In this document: positions 17,884 through 25,286 of the stretch, piece by piece
Layout of the letters: each line of letters starts with the position of its first letter
How positions within the stretch are numbered: position 1 is the stretch's first letter
From: CAADGU01 sp035444285
GTDB lineage: Bacteria > Chloroflexota > Anaerolineae > Promineifilales > Promineifilaceae
Length of the DNA: 64,000 bases
NCBI GenBank assembly: GCA_035444285.1
Contig: DAOMOK010000001.1
Location: 62,001 to 126,000, forward strand
Reading direction: 5' to 3'
The notes under the pieces: model-generated
Database searches by the model: none
Told to the model about the DNA's origin: nothing
Seen by the model: the letters and a program-made list of their open reading frames with translations, nothing else
Translations under genes and position numbers: made by a program

Positions 17884-17966
17884 GTCATTCCGAACGAAGT
17901 CTTCGGAGTGAGGAATCCCTGCTATTTAGAGATACCAGGGATTCCTCGGAAGACCGCGAAATGACA
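17884..17966. repeat. GTCATTCCGA-family dispersed palindrome
   Basis: Outer arms TGTCATT and AATGACA and inner arms AGGAATCCC(T) and AGGGATTCCT make an 83-bp imperfect palindrome. Two relatives flank the HAD gene at 28756 and 29675. It is a non-coding, MITE/REP-like element between deaD and the next gene; no transposase is associated. Confidence 0.75.
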
Positions 17967-18026
17967 AGTCTTGATTGCCCGTTTATTTTGTGAATTTCCA
18001 TGTAGTTACCCAATACCCAATTACGA

Positions 18027-18779
18027 ATGGCAGGAAGAATCCCCTACTACCACGATTTGCTGGAGGCGTTTGCCGAACCGGGTTGTGCCCTGTGCCGTCT
18101 GCTGGCGGTGAGCGCCGATAAGTTAGTGGACAGTATTTTGTATGAGGGGGTGAATGATGTGCCCACCCGCGAGCAGTTGAACGCGGCGCGGGGCTACTGC
18201 CAGCCACACGCGCAGCTACTCATCCGCGCTGGGGGCGCATTGGGTGTGACTATAATGATGGATGGGGTGTTGAAGGTGCTGCTGCGGACGCTGGCGGCAA
18301 ATCCGGTGGAGCAGGCGGGGGCGTCGCGCACGCGGGCGTTGTTGCGGCGGGCCAATGTGAATGTGAGCCACACGGCCGTACAAAAACTGGTTGCCGATCT
18401 ATCCCCACAGGCCGAATGCCCGGTTTGCGTGAATGAGGCGGAGATGTTGGCGCACTATATTCACACGCTGCACCAACATCTGGCCCCTGGCAATGAATTG
18501 TTTACGGGGTATGCCGCTTCCGATGGGCTGTGTCTGAACCATTTCCGGCAGGTATTGGCTGAAGGGCTGCCTGGCCCGGTGCTGACGGCGCTGGTGACGG
18601 CACAGCAAACCATCTGGCAGCGTCTGCATGAACAGTCAGAGGAGTTCATTCGCAAGAATGATCACCGGTTTCGCGGCGAGCCGTTTGGGGTGGAGGAGGA
18701 CGTATGGATGCGGTCGTTGACGGCAGTGTCCGGGGCACCGATTGGCAACTACGTAAAGTCAAGAGGGGTGACACAGTAA
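18027..18779 (+). CDS. DUF6062-like protein with two Cys/His motifs
   Basis: I cannot assign a function to this 250-residue protein. It has an internal duplication: CALCRLL with a later GYCQPHAQ in the N-terminal half, and CPVCVNE with a later LCLNHF in the C-terminal half. Each pair is CxxC plus CxxH, as if two zinc or iron-sulfur sites were built from repeated helical units. Uncharacterised proteins of this kind (DUF6062) occur in Chloroflexota and Firmicutes. ATG 18027 has AGGAAGAATCC inside the gene rather than a clear ribosome site upstream. The upstream gap holds TACCCAATTAC repeats. It stands alone. Confidence 0.7.
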   Translation: MAGRIPYYHDLLEAFAEPGCALCRLLAVSADKLVDSILYEGVNDVPTREQLNAARGYCQPHAQLLIRAGGALGVTIMMDGVLKVLLRTLAANPVEQAGASRTRALLRRANVNVSHTAVQKLVADLSPQAECPVCVNEAEMLAHYIHTLHQHLAPGNELFTGYAASDGLCLNHFRQVLAEGLPGPVLTALVTAQQTIWQRLHEQSEEFIRKNDHRFRGEPFGVEEDVWMRSLTAVSGAPIGNYVKSRGVTQ

Positions 18780-18780
18780 A

Positions 18781-18838
18781 TCGTGATGCGTGATGCGTGA
18801 GTCGTTTCTCACGCATCACGCATCACGCATCACGCTAA
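18781..18838. repeat. ATCACGC-family inverted tract containing the homospermidine synthase stop
   Basis: Units of GTGATGC are followed by their complement GCATCAC, giving a hairpin in the convergent gap. The stop codon of the minus-strand gene (18830-18832) lies inside the right arm. The same family occurs at 25155, 31038 and 53502. Confidence 0.78.
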
Positions 18839-20272
18839 AAACGTCTCAAACTGCCACACATCTTCATCAGCGGGGCGCGGACGGCCGTATTGCGCATACA
18901 AATCCACCCGGTTCTTCAGCGGTGTCCAATCCGTCTGCACCGAGGGGCAGGGGCCGAGATACGGGTTCGCCACCGCCAGCACTTCCTCATGGGGCAAATC
19001 ATCGGGCACGTTTAGCCCTTCGTTGGGATGGCGAATCATCCAGGCGACCGCGCCCAGCACCGAGGCGGCTACTTGTAGCGTGGTCGCGTTTTGGTGGGCG
19101 ACCAGTTGGCGGGTTTCGTGAATGTCCAATTGTGACCCCACCCACCAGCCGTTCAACGCATGGCCTAGCAACAACACACCCAATTCATCCATACCGCTGA
19201 TGATTTCGTCGTTCATGATGCGCTGCTTTTCCTGCATGGCAAAGTTGCGCATTTTGAGTTCGTGCAGGGAGGCGATGGCGGCGTCGGTGGGCAGGTAGGC
19301 GTAATGCACGGTGGGGCGGTAGAGCGGTTTGGCCCCATCCCACACCGTCAAATGGTCGCTGATGGTGAACGCTTCGCCGTGCCGTACCACCATGCCCAGG
19401 ATTTCACCATGCAACGGCACCCAGGAGCGTACCCAGGTGTTGATGCCCATTTGCGCCAGGCAAATCTGGTTGCCGGGGCCGTAGCGGTGCGTATGCGCGC
19501 CGGGCGGCAGGCGGCGTTCGTGGGTGCCCCAGCCCATCTCCGCCGGGGCCACCCCTTCTTCGCGGAAACCTTCTACTGACCAGGTGTTGACAAATTCGTT
19601 CACTTCTTTGGGCTGGTTGCCGATCTGGGTGTCTCGTTCGGAGATGTGGATGACTTTGACGCCGCTGAGCATGGCTAACTGGGCAAACTGCCGGTCGGCC
19701 AATGCTTTTTCCAGGGCGGATCTGTCTCCCAACCCGTGCCGCAGCATTTCGGTGGCGATGTCGGTGAGGGCGACCTTGACCCAATGGCTAACCAGGCCGG
19801 GATTGGCGCCGTGTTCGACAACGGCCGTGACCCCCCTCTCCGTCCACCCCTGCACCCGCTCGCGCAAAGCCAGATGCCGCACGTACAGGGTGCGGTCTAC
19901 CGGCGGAATGTTGGCCGCGTCTTCATACGGGTCCCATAGTTCGACGGAGGTGTTGATGTACAACACCTGATGGTCATGGCACCACTGCACAATTTCGCCG
20001 CAGTCTATGTTCCAGGCCAGGTCAATGAGCAAGTCGCCAGGGCCAACGTATTGGCCGAGCGTTTGGGCCAGATTGTCTGGGGTAATCTGCGCCTGGACGT
20101 ATTGCACACCCGCTGCCAGTGTATCTGGGATCAGGGCGCGTAAATCGGCAAAGTCCAGGATGGTGACGTGGCGGAAGTCCATGTCAAAATGACGCAGCAG
20201 GAGGGGCTGGAAGCACCGGGATACGGAGCCACAACCCAGGATCAGGATACGGCCGTTAAACTCAATCTTCAT
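18830..20272 (-). CDS. hss: Homospermidine synthase
   Basis: This 480-residue protein belongs to the bacterial homospermidine synthase/saccharopine dehydrogenase-like family, which makes sym-homospermidine from putrescine with NAD. The Rossmann start reads ILILGCGSVSRCFQPLLLRH. It is followed by family-typical YINTSVELWDPY, VEHGANPGLVSHW and HLTVWDGAKPLYRPTVHYAYLP segments. Full length is close to the usual 470-480. I chose ATG 20272 over the upstream TTG 20299; AAGGAG lies 13 bases upstream of it. It implies polyamine production with homospermidine. The 3' end runs into a repeat. Confidence 0.93.
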   Translation of the reverse strand: MKIEFNGRILILGCGSVSRCFQPLLLRHFDMDFRHVTILDFADLRALIPDTLAAGVQYVQAQITPDNLAQTLGQYVGPGDLLIDLAWNIDCGEIVQWCHDHQVLYINTSVELWDPYEDAANIPPVDRTLYVRHLALRERVQGWTERGVTAVVEHGANPGLVSHWVKVALTDIATEMLRHGLGDRSALEKALADRQFAQLAMLSGVKVIHISERDTQIGNQPKEVNEFVNTWSVEGFREEGVAPAEMGWGTHERRLPPGAHTHRYGPGNQICLAQMGINTWVRSWVPLHGEILGMVVRHGEAFTISDHLTVWDGAKPLYRPTVHYAYLPTDAAIASLHELKMRNFAMQEKQRIMNDEIISGMDELGVLLLGHALNGWWVGSQLDIHETRQLVAHQNATTLQVAASVLGAVAWMIRHPNEGLNVPDDLPHEEVLAVANPYLGPCPSVQTDWTPLKNRVDLYAQYGRPRPADEDVWQFETFLA

Positions 20273-20306
20273 TTCTTTCAATTTTTCTCCTTGTAACAAT
20301 TGTCTG

Positions 20307-20500
20307 TCATGCCCCCACCTTCGTGAGGGCAGGCTCTGCGAAGGCAGGCACCCATCCTTTTGTGGATTCCCGCGAAAGCGGGAATGACGATTGTGTTACT
20401 CTGTCATGCCTGCGAAGGCAGGCATCCATACACTCGTGGATTCTCGCTACGCGGGAATGATGTTGTCATGCCTGCGCAGGCAGGCATCCACCCCCTCACA
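20307..20500. repeat. Cluster of GTCATGCC...GGAATGAC palindromes, left of the GIY-YIG gene
   Basis: At least two and a half copies of a REP-like unit are present. Each unit starts GTCATGCCTGCG-AAGGCAGGCATCC, continues with GTGGATTC, and ends GCGGGAATGA. Copies start near 20307, 20402 and 20466. The last runs into the stop of the GIY-YIG gene at 20496. The matching cluster lies on the gene's other side. Confidence 0.8.
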
Positions 20501-20783
20501 ATAAACTTTCATACAAATCATCCCAATCAGGATTATCCTTCTCAATCAGATTAATCTTCCATTCCCGTTTCCACTTCTTCATCTGCTTCTCCCTGATAAT
20601 AGCCGCCCTTGCATCTTCTATCGGCTCAAAGTAGACCAGCCTATGCACACCATATTTTTTTGTGAAGCCCTCATTCATATTATTCTTGTGTTCATATACC
20701 CGACGAACCAGGTTGTTAGTCATACCGATATATAGTGTGCCATTCTTTTTGCTGGCCAGAATGTAAACGAAAAAAGTTTTCAT
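20496..20783 (-). CDS. GIY-YIG nuclease family protein
   Basis: A single-domain GIY-YIG protein of 95 residues. FVYILAS and TLYIGMTNNLVRRVYEHK supply the GIY/YIG strands and the catalytic Arg helix, and a later Glu lies in YFEPIEDARAAIIREKQMK. It is of the small UPF0213/YhbQ-like class. GGAGG lies 5 bases before ATG 20783. The gene is sandwiched between two clusters of the same palindromic repeat, contains no ACGGCCGT octamer and is lower in GC than its neighbours. That fits a recently moved unit. Confidence 0.88.
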   Translation of the reverse strand: MKTFFVYILASKKNGTLYIGMTNNLVRRVYEHKNNMNEGFTKKYGVHRLVYFEPIEDARAAIIREKQMKKWKREWKINLIEKDNPDWDDLYESLL

Positions 20784-20799
20784 CTGTCCTCCCACGTCC

Positions 20800-20952
20800 C
20801 CGTCATGCCTGCGCAGCCGGGCATCCTGGATTCCCGCCTTCGCGGGAATGACGTTTGCGCTGTTTTGTCATGCCTGCGCAGGCAGGCATCCATTCCCTTA
20901 TGGATTCCCGCCCCACGCCTTCGCAGGGGCCGGCATTTCGCGGGAATGACGT
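20800..20952. repeat. Cluster of GTCATGCC...GGAATGAC palindromes, right of the GIY-YIG gene
   Basis: Two copies of the REP-like unit (from 20801 and about 20868) with the CTGCGCAGGCAGGC and CGCGGGAATGAC arms. They lie within 20 bases of the GIY-YIG start. They match the left cluster in sequence and order. Confidence 0.8.
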
Positions 20953-20969
20953 CTTTTCCAGACATACGC

Positions 20970-21740
20970 TCAAGATAAAGACAGCCAGTTGAGGACGTTT
21001 TGGATTTGGGCGTCCCAGTGGCCCCAGGTGTGGTCGCCGGGGCCTTCGCTGTAAGTGTAATCAAAGGGTAGGGTTTGCACAAAGTCGCGGAATTTGATGT
21101 TGGTCAGGTAGAGAAAATCGGCCGTGCCGCACCATTGAAATAGCTTCGGTTTGGGTTGGTCGGATTGGGCAACCTGTGCTGCCAGATGAAAGAGGTCATT
21201 CTCACTACCGGGGATGGTATCCAAATCGCCGAAGATGGTGCGCATTTCCGCTTCCCAGGATGGCTCTTTGAGGCGGGCAAGGGTGGCGACATCTAATGCG
21301 CCGGAGAGGCTGGCAGCGGCGGCAAAACGCTCCGGGTGGCGCAGCGCCATTTTGAATGCGCCGTAGCCGCCCATGGACAGCCCGGCGACAAAGTTGTCTT
21401 CACGCCGGGTGGAGAGGGGGAACATATCGCGGGCGCGGGCGGGTATCTCTTCGCTGACGTAGGTCCAGTAGCGATAGCCGTTGGCCATGTCGGTGTAGTA
21501 GCTGCGGTGAACGGCGGGCATGACGACGGCGATGCCCTTTTCTTCGGCGTAGCGTTCGATAGAGGTGCGCCGCTGCCAGATCGTATGGTCATCAGACAGG
21601 CCGTGCAGCAGGTAGAGGGTGGGGAGTTTGGGGGGAGGGGAGGAGTGGGTGGTGGGCAACGGCCGTTGCGGAAGCACCACCACCATGCTGCAACTGAGGT
21701 TCAAGACTTCCGAATAAAAATCGCAATGTATCAGGGTCAC
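20970..21740 (-). CDS. Esterase D/S-formylglutathione hydrolase-like alpha/beta hydrolase
   Basis: This 256-residue serine hydrolase belongs to the putative esterase family. Motifs seen are the oxyanion-hole region LYLLHGLSDDH, nucleophile elbow GLSMGGYG, and C-terminal acid and His (CGTADFLY, PGDHTWGHWD). No signal peptide is visible, so it is probably cytoplasmic. The start is GTG 21740, matching the conserved LIHCDFYSEVL beginning of such esterases. It is 18 bases downstream of the signal-peptidase-like gene and shares its strand. It may deacylate sugars or other small esters released by the adjoining hydrolases, which is inference. Confidence 0.88.
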   Translation of the reverse strand: MTLIHCDFYSEVLNLSCSMVVVLPQRPLPTTHSSPPPKLPTLYLLHGLSDDHTIWQRRTSIERYAEEKGIAVVMPAVHRSYYTDMANGYRYWTYVSEEIPARARDMFPLSTRREDNFVAGLSMGGYGAFKMALRHPERFAAAASLSGALDVATLARLKEPSWEAEMRTIFGDLDTIPGSENDLFHLAAQVAQSDQPKPKLFQWCGTADFLYLTNIKFRDFVQTLPFDYTYSEGPGDHTWGHWDAQIQNVLNWLSLS

Positions 21741-21758
21741 GTTCCCACTCCTTTGTTG

Positions 21759-22292
21759 TCACTCAGCGTAATCAACGGGTTCAATTTCTTGATTACACGA
21801 CCAGGCTACTTTGCTTGAGCAAATAGAAACCGCTTTGCCAATGATGTACTCAAAAGGTAATGACCCCCAATTGTGTGAATCGCTGGCAGAATTACGATTA
21901 TCGGCGAGTATAAAATACTCGTTTTCTCCTAATTGCCACTGCCCCTTGTAAGTTGCCTGCTCATCCAGGTAAGGCTCATTCAATAACGTTCCGTTAACAA
22001 ACACGCCTTCATCCCATACTTCCACTGTCTCACCGGGTAGACCAATGATTCGACTGAGGAACAAGATGTCGGGATTCGGATTATGGGGGGGATCAAAGAG
22101 GACAATGTCTCCCCTTTGTGGTAAGGAAGTGCTGTATGCCTGTTCATTAATGCCAAGAATTGTATTTTTGGGGAGTGTTGGTTCCATTGACTGACTATGT
22201 ATTAAAAAAAGACTATCAAGTGAGTTGCCAACTCCACAAGCAGTGGCCATTGACAAGAGTAGAATTGCCAAGAAACTGAAAGACTTGCTCAT
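21759..22292 (-). CDS. Signal peptidase I (S26)-like protein lacking the catalytic lysine
   Basis: This 177-residue protein has the S26A boxes: SMEPTL with the nucleophile Ser35, RGDIVLFDPP, SRIIGLPGE and DNRNSASDSHNWG. In true leader peptidases the third box reads (K/H)R(V/I)IGLPG with a general-base Lys. Here that residue is Ser80. The N-terminus (LLLSMATAC) resembles a lipoprotein signal with a possible lipid-modified Cys19 rather than a plain membrane anchor. ATG 22292 is 3 bases after the galT stop, so it is co-transcribed. Low GC and absence of the ACGGCCGT octamer set it apart. It is either inactive or uses an unusual mechanism. Confidence 0.85.
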   Translation of the reverse strand: MSKSFSFLAILLLSMATACGVGNSLDSLFLIHSQSMEPTLPKNTILGINEQAYSTSLPQRGDIVLFDPPHNPNPDILFLSRIIGLPGETVEVWDEGVFVNGTLLNEPYLDEQATYKGQWQLGENEYFILADNRNSASDSHNWGSLPFEYIIGKAVSICSSKVAWSCNQEIEPVDYAE

Positions 22293-22295
22293 TGG

Positions 22296-23375
22296 TTATC
22301 GTCCTTTGTCGGATGCTGCCCGGTAATGCACCTCTGGCACTTCCTGCAGCCGGGCGGCGGCCTGTTCGGCCGTCAGGTCGCGCTGCGCTTCGCCCAACAT
22401 CTCGTAACCCACCATGAACTTTTTTACGGTGGCGGAGCGGAGGAGGGGGGGGTAGAAGTGGGCGTGGAGCTGCCAATGCGCACTGGCAGACCTGTCAGGT
22501 TTTTCTGAAACCTGACGGGTCTCTGACGTATACGGCGCGCCGTGCCAGCCCATGGAGTAGGGGAAGCTGGTCTGGAACAGGTTGTCGTAGCGGGTGAGCA
22601 GCCGTTTGAGGATGTCGGCCAGGGCGTCGCGTTCGCCGTCGTCCAGATCGGGCAGGCGCAGCACATGGCGGCGGGGCAGCAGCAGGATTTCAAACGGCCA
22701 GATAGCCCAATAGGGGACTACGGCCGTCCACCCCTCATTTTGCACCACCATCCGTTCACCCCGTTCTGTCTCCAATTGTTCATAATCGAGGAGGAGGGCA
22801 CGGCCGTGCGCCTGCCAATAGTTCCGCTGGTTTACATCCTCCTTAAACGGCTCGTTGGGCAAGGTGTCCAACGTCCAAATCTGCCCGTGTGGGTGCGGAT
22901 TGGAGCAGCCCATGATCGCTCCCTTGTTTTCAAACACCTGCACCCAACGGTACGTCTGGCCCAGTTCGGCCGTTTGCGCCGCCCAGGTATCCACCACGCC
23001 GCGAATGTCCGGCAGTTCCATTTCCGGCAGCGTCAGGTCGTGGCGCGGCGAGAAGCACATCACCCGGCACGTGCCGCGCGAGGTCTGTGTTTGCAGCAGC
23101 GGGTTGCCCGGCGGCGCGTCCGGCGCGGCGGGCATCAGGGCGGCAAAGTCATTGGTGAAAACAAACGTGCCTGTGTAATCCGGGTTGCGCAGGCCGCCGG
23201 CCCGTTCATTACCGGGGCAGAGGTAGCAGGTGGGGTCGTAAGACGGCCGTGTCTCCGGCGGCGTCTTCTCAACCTGTCCCTGCCACGGCCGTTTGGTGCG
23301 ATGCGGCGATACCTGTACCCATTCGCCGGTCAGCGGGTTTAGTCGTCGGTGGGGATGTTCGGTGGGGAGAAACAT
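22296..23375 (-). CDS. galT: Galactose-1-phosphate uridylyltransferase, with repeat-derived insertion
   Basis: The 359-residue enzyme of the Leloir pathway swaps UMP between UDP-glucose and galactose-1-phosphate. Zinc ligands appear as CYLCPGN and the active-site motif as NPHPHGQIW (nucleophile His in HPH). The second metal-site region is HWQLHAHFYPP. Directly before that last motif, residues about 283-297 read SETRQVSEKPDRSAS. The corresponding DNA (22488-22522) is a palindrome of the AGACCTGACAGGTTT family that is otherwise found between genes. The reading frame stays open across it, so the enzyme may still work. It is followed 3 bases later by the signal-peptidase-like gene. Confidence 0.95.
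   Translation of the reverse strand: MFLPTEHPHRRLNPLTGEWVQVSPHRTKRPWQGQVEKTPPETRPSYDPTCYLCPGNERAGGLRNPDYTGTFVFTNDFAALMPAAPDAPPGNPLLQTQTSRGTCRVMCFSPRHDLTLPEMELPDIRGVVDTWAAQTAELGQTYRWVQVFENKGAIMGCSNPHPHGQIWTLDTLPNEPFKEDVNQRNYWQAHGRALLLDYEQLETERGERMVVQNEGWTAVVPYWAIWPFEILLLPRRHVLRLPDLDDGERDALADILKRLLTRYDNLFQTSFPYSMGWHGAPYTSETRQVSEKPDRSASAHWQLHAHFYPPLLRSATVKKFMVGYEMLGEAQRDLTAEQAAARLQEVPEVHYRAASDKGR
22488..22522. repeat. AGACCTGACAGGTTT palindrome inside galT
   Basis: Arms AGACCTGTCAGGTTT (22488-22502) and AAACCTGACGGGTCT (22508-22522) pair with one substitution across a 5-base loop. Intergenic copies occur at 45102 and 52654. Confidence 0.85.
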
Positions 23376-23380
23376 GGGAA

Positions 23381-23447
23381 TTATGAATTAGGAATTATGA
23401 ATTATGAATGAAGAGTCCCCTTCATAATTCATAATTCCTAATTCATC
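23381..23447. repeat. AATTATG-family inverted tract, 3' side of the four-helix gene
   Basis: GAATTAGGAATTATGAATTATG units are followed by the complementary CATAATTCATAATTCCTAATTC units. It lies between the galT start and the stop of the four-helix-bundle gene. Confidence 0.8.
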
Positions 23448-23790
23448 CTTTCTTCTTCTTAACTATGGTGGTGAAGATGGCGATGAGTTGGTCGGTTTCG
23501 TCGAGCAAGGAGGTGATCTGGTTCGGTGACATGATATTGGCTTCAATCAGAAGCTCCAGCCAAAAGGCAGTTTCATCGAGTTCTTTCAGGCAGTCACCCA
23601 TTTTGGATAGGAATTCGGCGTCGGAACGAGCGCGATACGCTTCACGATAATTAGAGCCAACCGAAGTGGCCGAGCGCAAAACCTGTTTACCAATCACCTG
23701 CGCCTCTTCACTCTTCGGCAAAGCCGTGTACAACCGAATAACCCTCAGCGCAAAACTCTTCGTCCGCTGCCGCAAATCATATTCAGGCAT
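23443..23790 (-). CDS. Four-helix-bundle protein (S23/IVP family)
   Basis: This 115-residue protein matches the family first found as ORFs in 23S rRNA intervening sequences. Diagnostic segments are SFALRVIRLYTALPK, QVLRSATSVGSNYREA, and the C-terminal ETAFWLELLIEANI helix. It is all-helical and has no catalytic residues; family function is unknown, with RNA or DNA association often proposed. GAGGGG lies 7 bases before ATG 23790. It interrupts the sugar operon between GH4 and galT and has AATTATG repeats on both sides, suggesting insertion. Confidence 0.9.
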   Translation of the reverse strand: MPEYDLRQRTKSFALRVIRLYTALPKSEEAQVIGKQVLRSATSVGSNYREAYRARSDAEFLSKMGDCLKELDETAFWLELLIEANIMSPNQITSLLDETDQLIAIFTTIVKKKKG

Positions 23791-23805
23791 CCAATTCCCC
23801 TCTTC

Positions 23806-23845
23806 TCTTCATAATTCCTAATTCATAATTCATAATTCGGAAGCC
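23806..23845. repeat. AATTATG-family tract, 5' side of the four-helix gene
   Basis: TCATAATTCCTAATTCATAATTCATAATTC units run into the 3' end of the GH4 gene. The last GH4 codons (NYEL) are encoded by the repeat. Confidence 0.78.
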
Positions 23846-25136
23846 ACTCCCCATGTGCCTCAATCAACTCATCCACCAGCGCCCAAATCTGGTCGAGGGA
23901 GAGTTCGGCGGCGGTGTGGGGGTCGAGCATGGCGGCGTGGTAGATGTGCTCCCGTTTGCCGGTGAGGGCGGCCTCAACGGTCAGCGCCTGCACATTGATG
24001 TTCGTTTGCATCAGCGCCGCCAGATGGGGCGGCAGGCTGCCAATTTGCGTGGGCTGGATGCCGTTGCGGTCTACCAGGCAGGGCACTTCCACGCAGCAGC
24101 CGGTGGGCAGGTTGTCAATCAGGCCGTAATTGGGCACGTTGCCGTAGATCACACGCGGCTGGCCTGTTTCCATGCTGTGAATGATGAGCGAGCCGTACTC
24201 ATGGCTGCGCTCCACAGCCAGCGGGATGTCCTCCGCTTCAAAGATGGCGCGCATCTGGTCCCAGGCAGCAATCTGGTTTTCGCAGCGGGTGATGTATTCG
24301 TTCAGGGGGATGTTGAAATCCTGAATCAGGTCGGGGCGGTCCCGTTTGATGAACCAGGGCACGTATTCGCTGAAATGTTCGCTGGATTCGGTGACAAAGT
24401 AGCCCAGGCGTTGCAGCATCTCGTAACGGACGCGGTTCCAGTCGGGCACACGGCCGTCTTCGTAGACTTTGTGCAGCGCCGGGTAGAGGTCGGTACGGCC
24501 GTTGCTGGTTACATGCTCAAACGTCAGATAAAACGCCATGTGGTTAATGCCCGCGCACAGATAGTTGATCTCCTCATACGGCACGCGCAAATCCCGCGCC
24601 AGTTGGTGCGCCGTACCCTGCACACTGTGGCACAAGCCCACCGTCTGAATATCGCTGGCTTCGCCGATGGCCCAGCAGTTCATGGCCATGGGGTTCACAT
24701 AGTTGAGAAAGGTCACGTCCGGGCACAGTTCTTCCATATCGGCGCACATCTCCAGCAGCACCGGGATGGTGCGCAGCCCACGCATGATGCCACCAATGCC
24801 TAACGTATCGGCAATGGTCTGGCGCAGACCGTACTTCTTGGGGATTTCAAAATCAATGACCGTGCCCGGTTTGTAGCCCGCCACTTGAATCATGCCAATG
24901 GCATAGTCGGCCCCGTCCAGAGCCGCCCGCCGATCCAATGTGGTAGTGACGGTGGGCCGGGCATTCACCGCCTGTGCCACTTTGTGGGCCACAATCTCGC
25001 TGGTGCGCATGCGCCCTTCGTCAATGTCATGCAGCACAATATGAGATTCGGCCAGTTCGGGAAAACTGAGAATATCGCCGAGCAGGTTTTTAGTAAAAAC
25101 AGTGCTGCCCGCGCCGAGAAAGGTAATTTTAGGCAT
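23823..25136 (-). CDS. melA: Glycoside hydrolase family 4 alpha-galactosidase-type enzyme
   Basis: This 437-residue enzyme belongs to GH4, which uses NAD and a divalent metal to cleave glycosides by a redox-elimination route. The dinucleotide site ITFLGAGS opens the protein. Metal and catalytic regions are FLNYVNPMAMN, LCHSVQGT and CAGINHMAF. The CHSVQG form points to MelA-like alpha-galactosidases rather than phospho-alpha-glucosidases, which carry a different motif. GGAGGAAT precedes ATG 25136. It lies in the galactoside cluster after GH42, where it would release galactose for GalT. Confidence 0.9.
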   Translation of the reverse strand: MPKITFLGAGSTVFTKNLLGDILSFPELAESHIVLHDIDEGRMRTSEIVAHKVAQAVNARPTVTTTLDRRAALDGADYAIGMIQVAGYKPGTVIDFEIPKKYGLRQTIADTLGIGGIMRGLRTIPVLLEMCADMEELCPDVTFLNYVNPMAMNCWAIGEASDIQTVGLCHSVQGTAHQLARDLRVPYEEINYLCAGINHMAFYLTFEHVTSNGRTDLYPALHKVYEDGRVPDWNRVRYEMLQRLGYFVTESSEHFSEYVPWFIKRDRPDLIQDFNIPLNEYITRCENQIAAWDQMRAIFEAEDIPLAVERSHEYGSLIIHSMETGQPRVIYGNVPNYGLIDNLPTGCCVEVPCLVDRNGIQPTQIGSLPPHLAALMQTNINVQALTVEAALTGKREHIYHAAMLDPHTAAELSLDQIWALVDELIEAHGEWLPNYEL

Positions 25137-25154
25137 TATTCCTCCGGTATTGAC

Positions 25155-25286
25155 GTGATGCGTGAAACGTGAGTTTTTCGGTCACGCATCATGTTTCACG
25201 TTTTAATTAAGACCATAATTGGCGTAATGCGTGATACGTGAGTCTTCCGGTCACGCATCACGTTTCACGTTTTAATTAAGACCACA
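25155..25286. repeat. Tandem direct copies of a 60-base ATCACGC/ACGTGAA hairpin element
   Basis: Two near-identical 60-base units (25155-25217 and 25224-25286) each contain GTGATGCGTGAAACGTGAG, its complement, and the tail TTTTAATTAAGACCA. The second copy supplies the last six codons and stop of the GH42 gene, so the first looks like a duplication of the gene end. Confidence 0.75.

Noticed and set aside
23853..24803. 316-codon open frame antisense to the GH4 gene
   Set aside because: Composition is Gln/His/Gly/Val-rich as in shadow frames, and it has no motif or ribosome site.
25137..25264. Separate small gene in the GH4-GH42 gap
   Set aside because: The gap is wholly two copies of the hairpin element and holds no credible reading frame.
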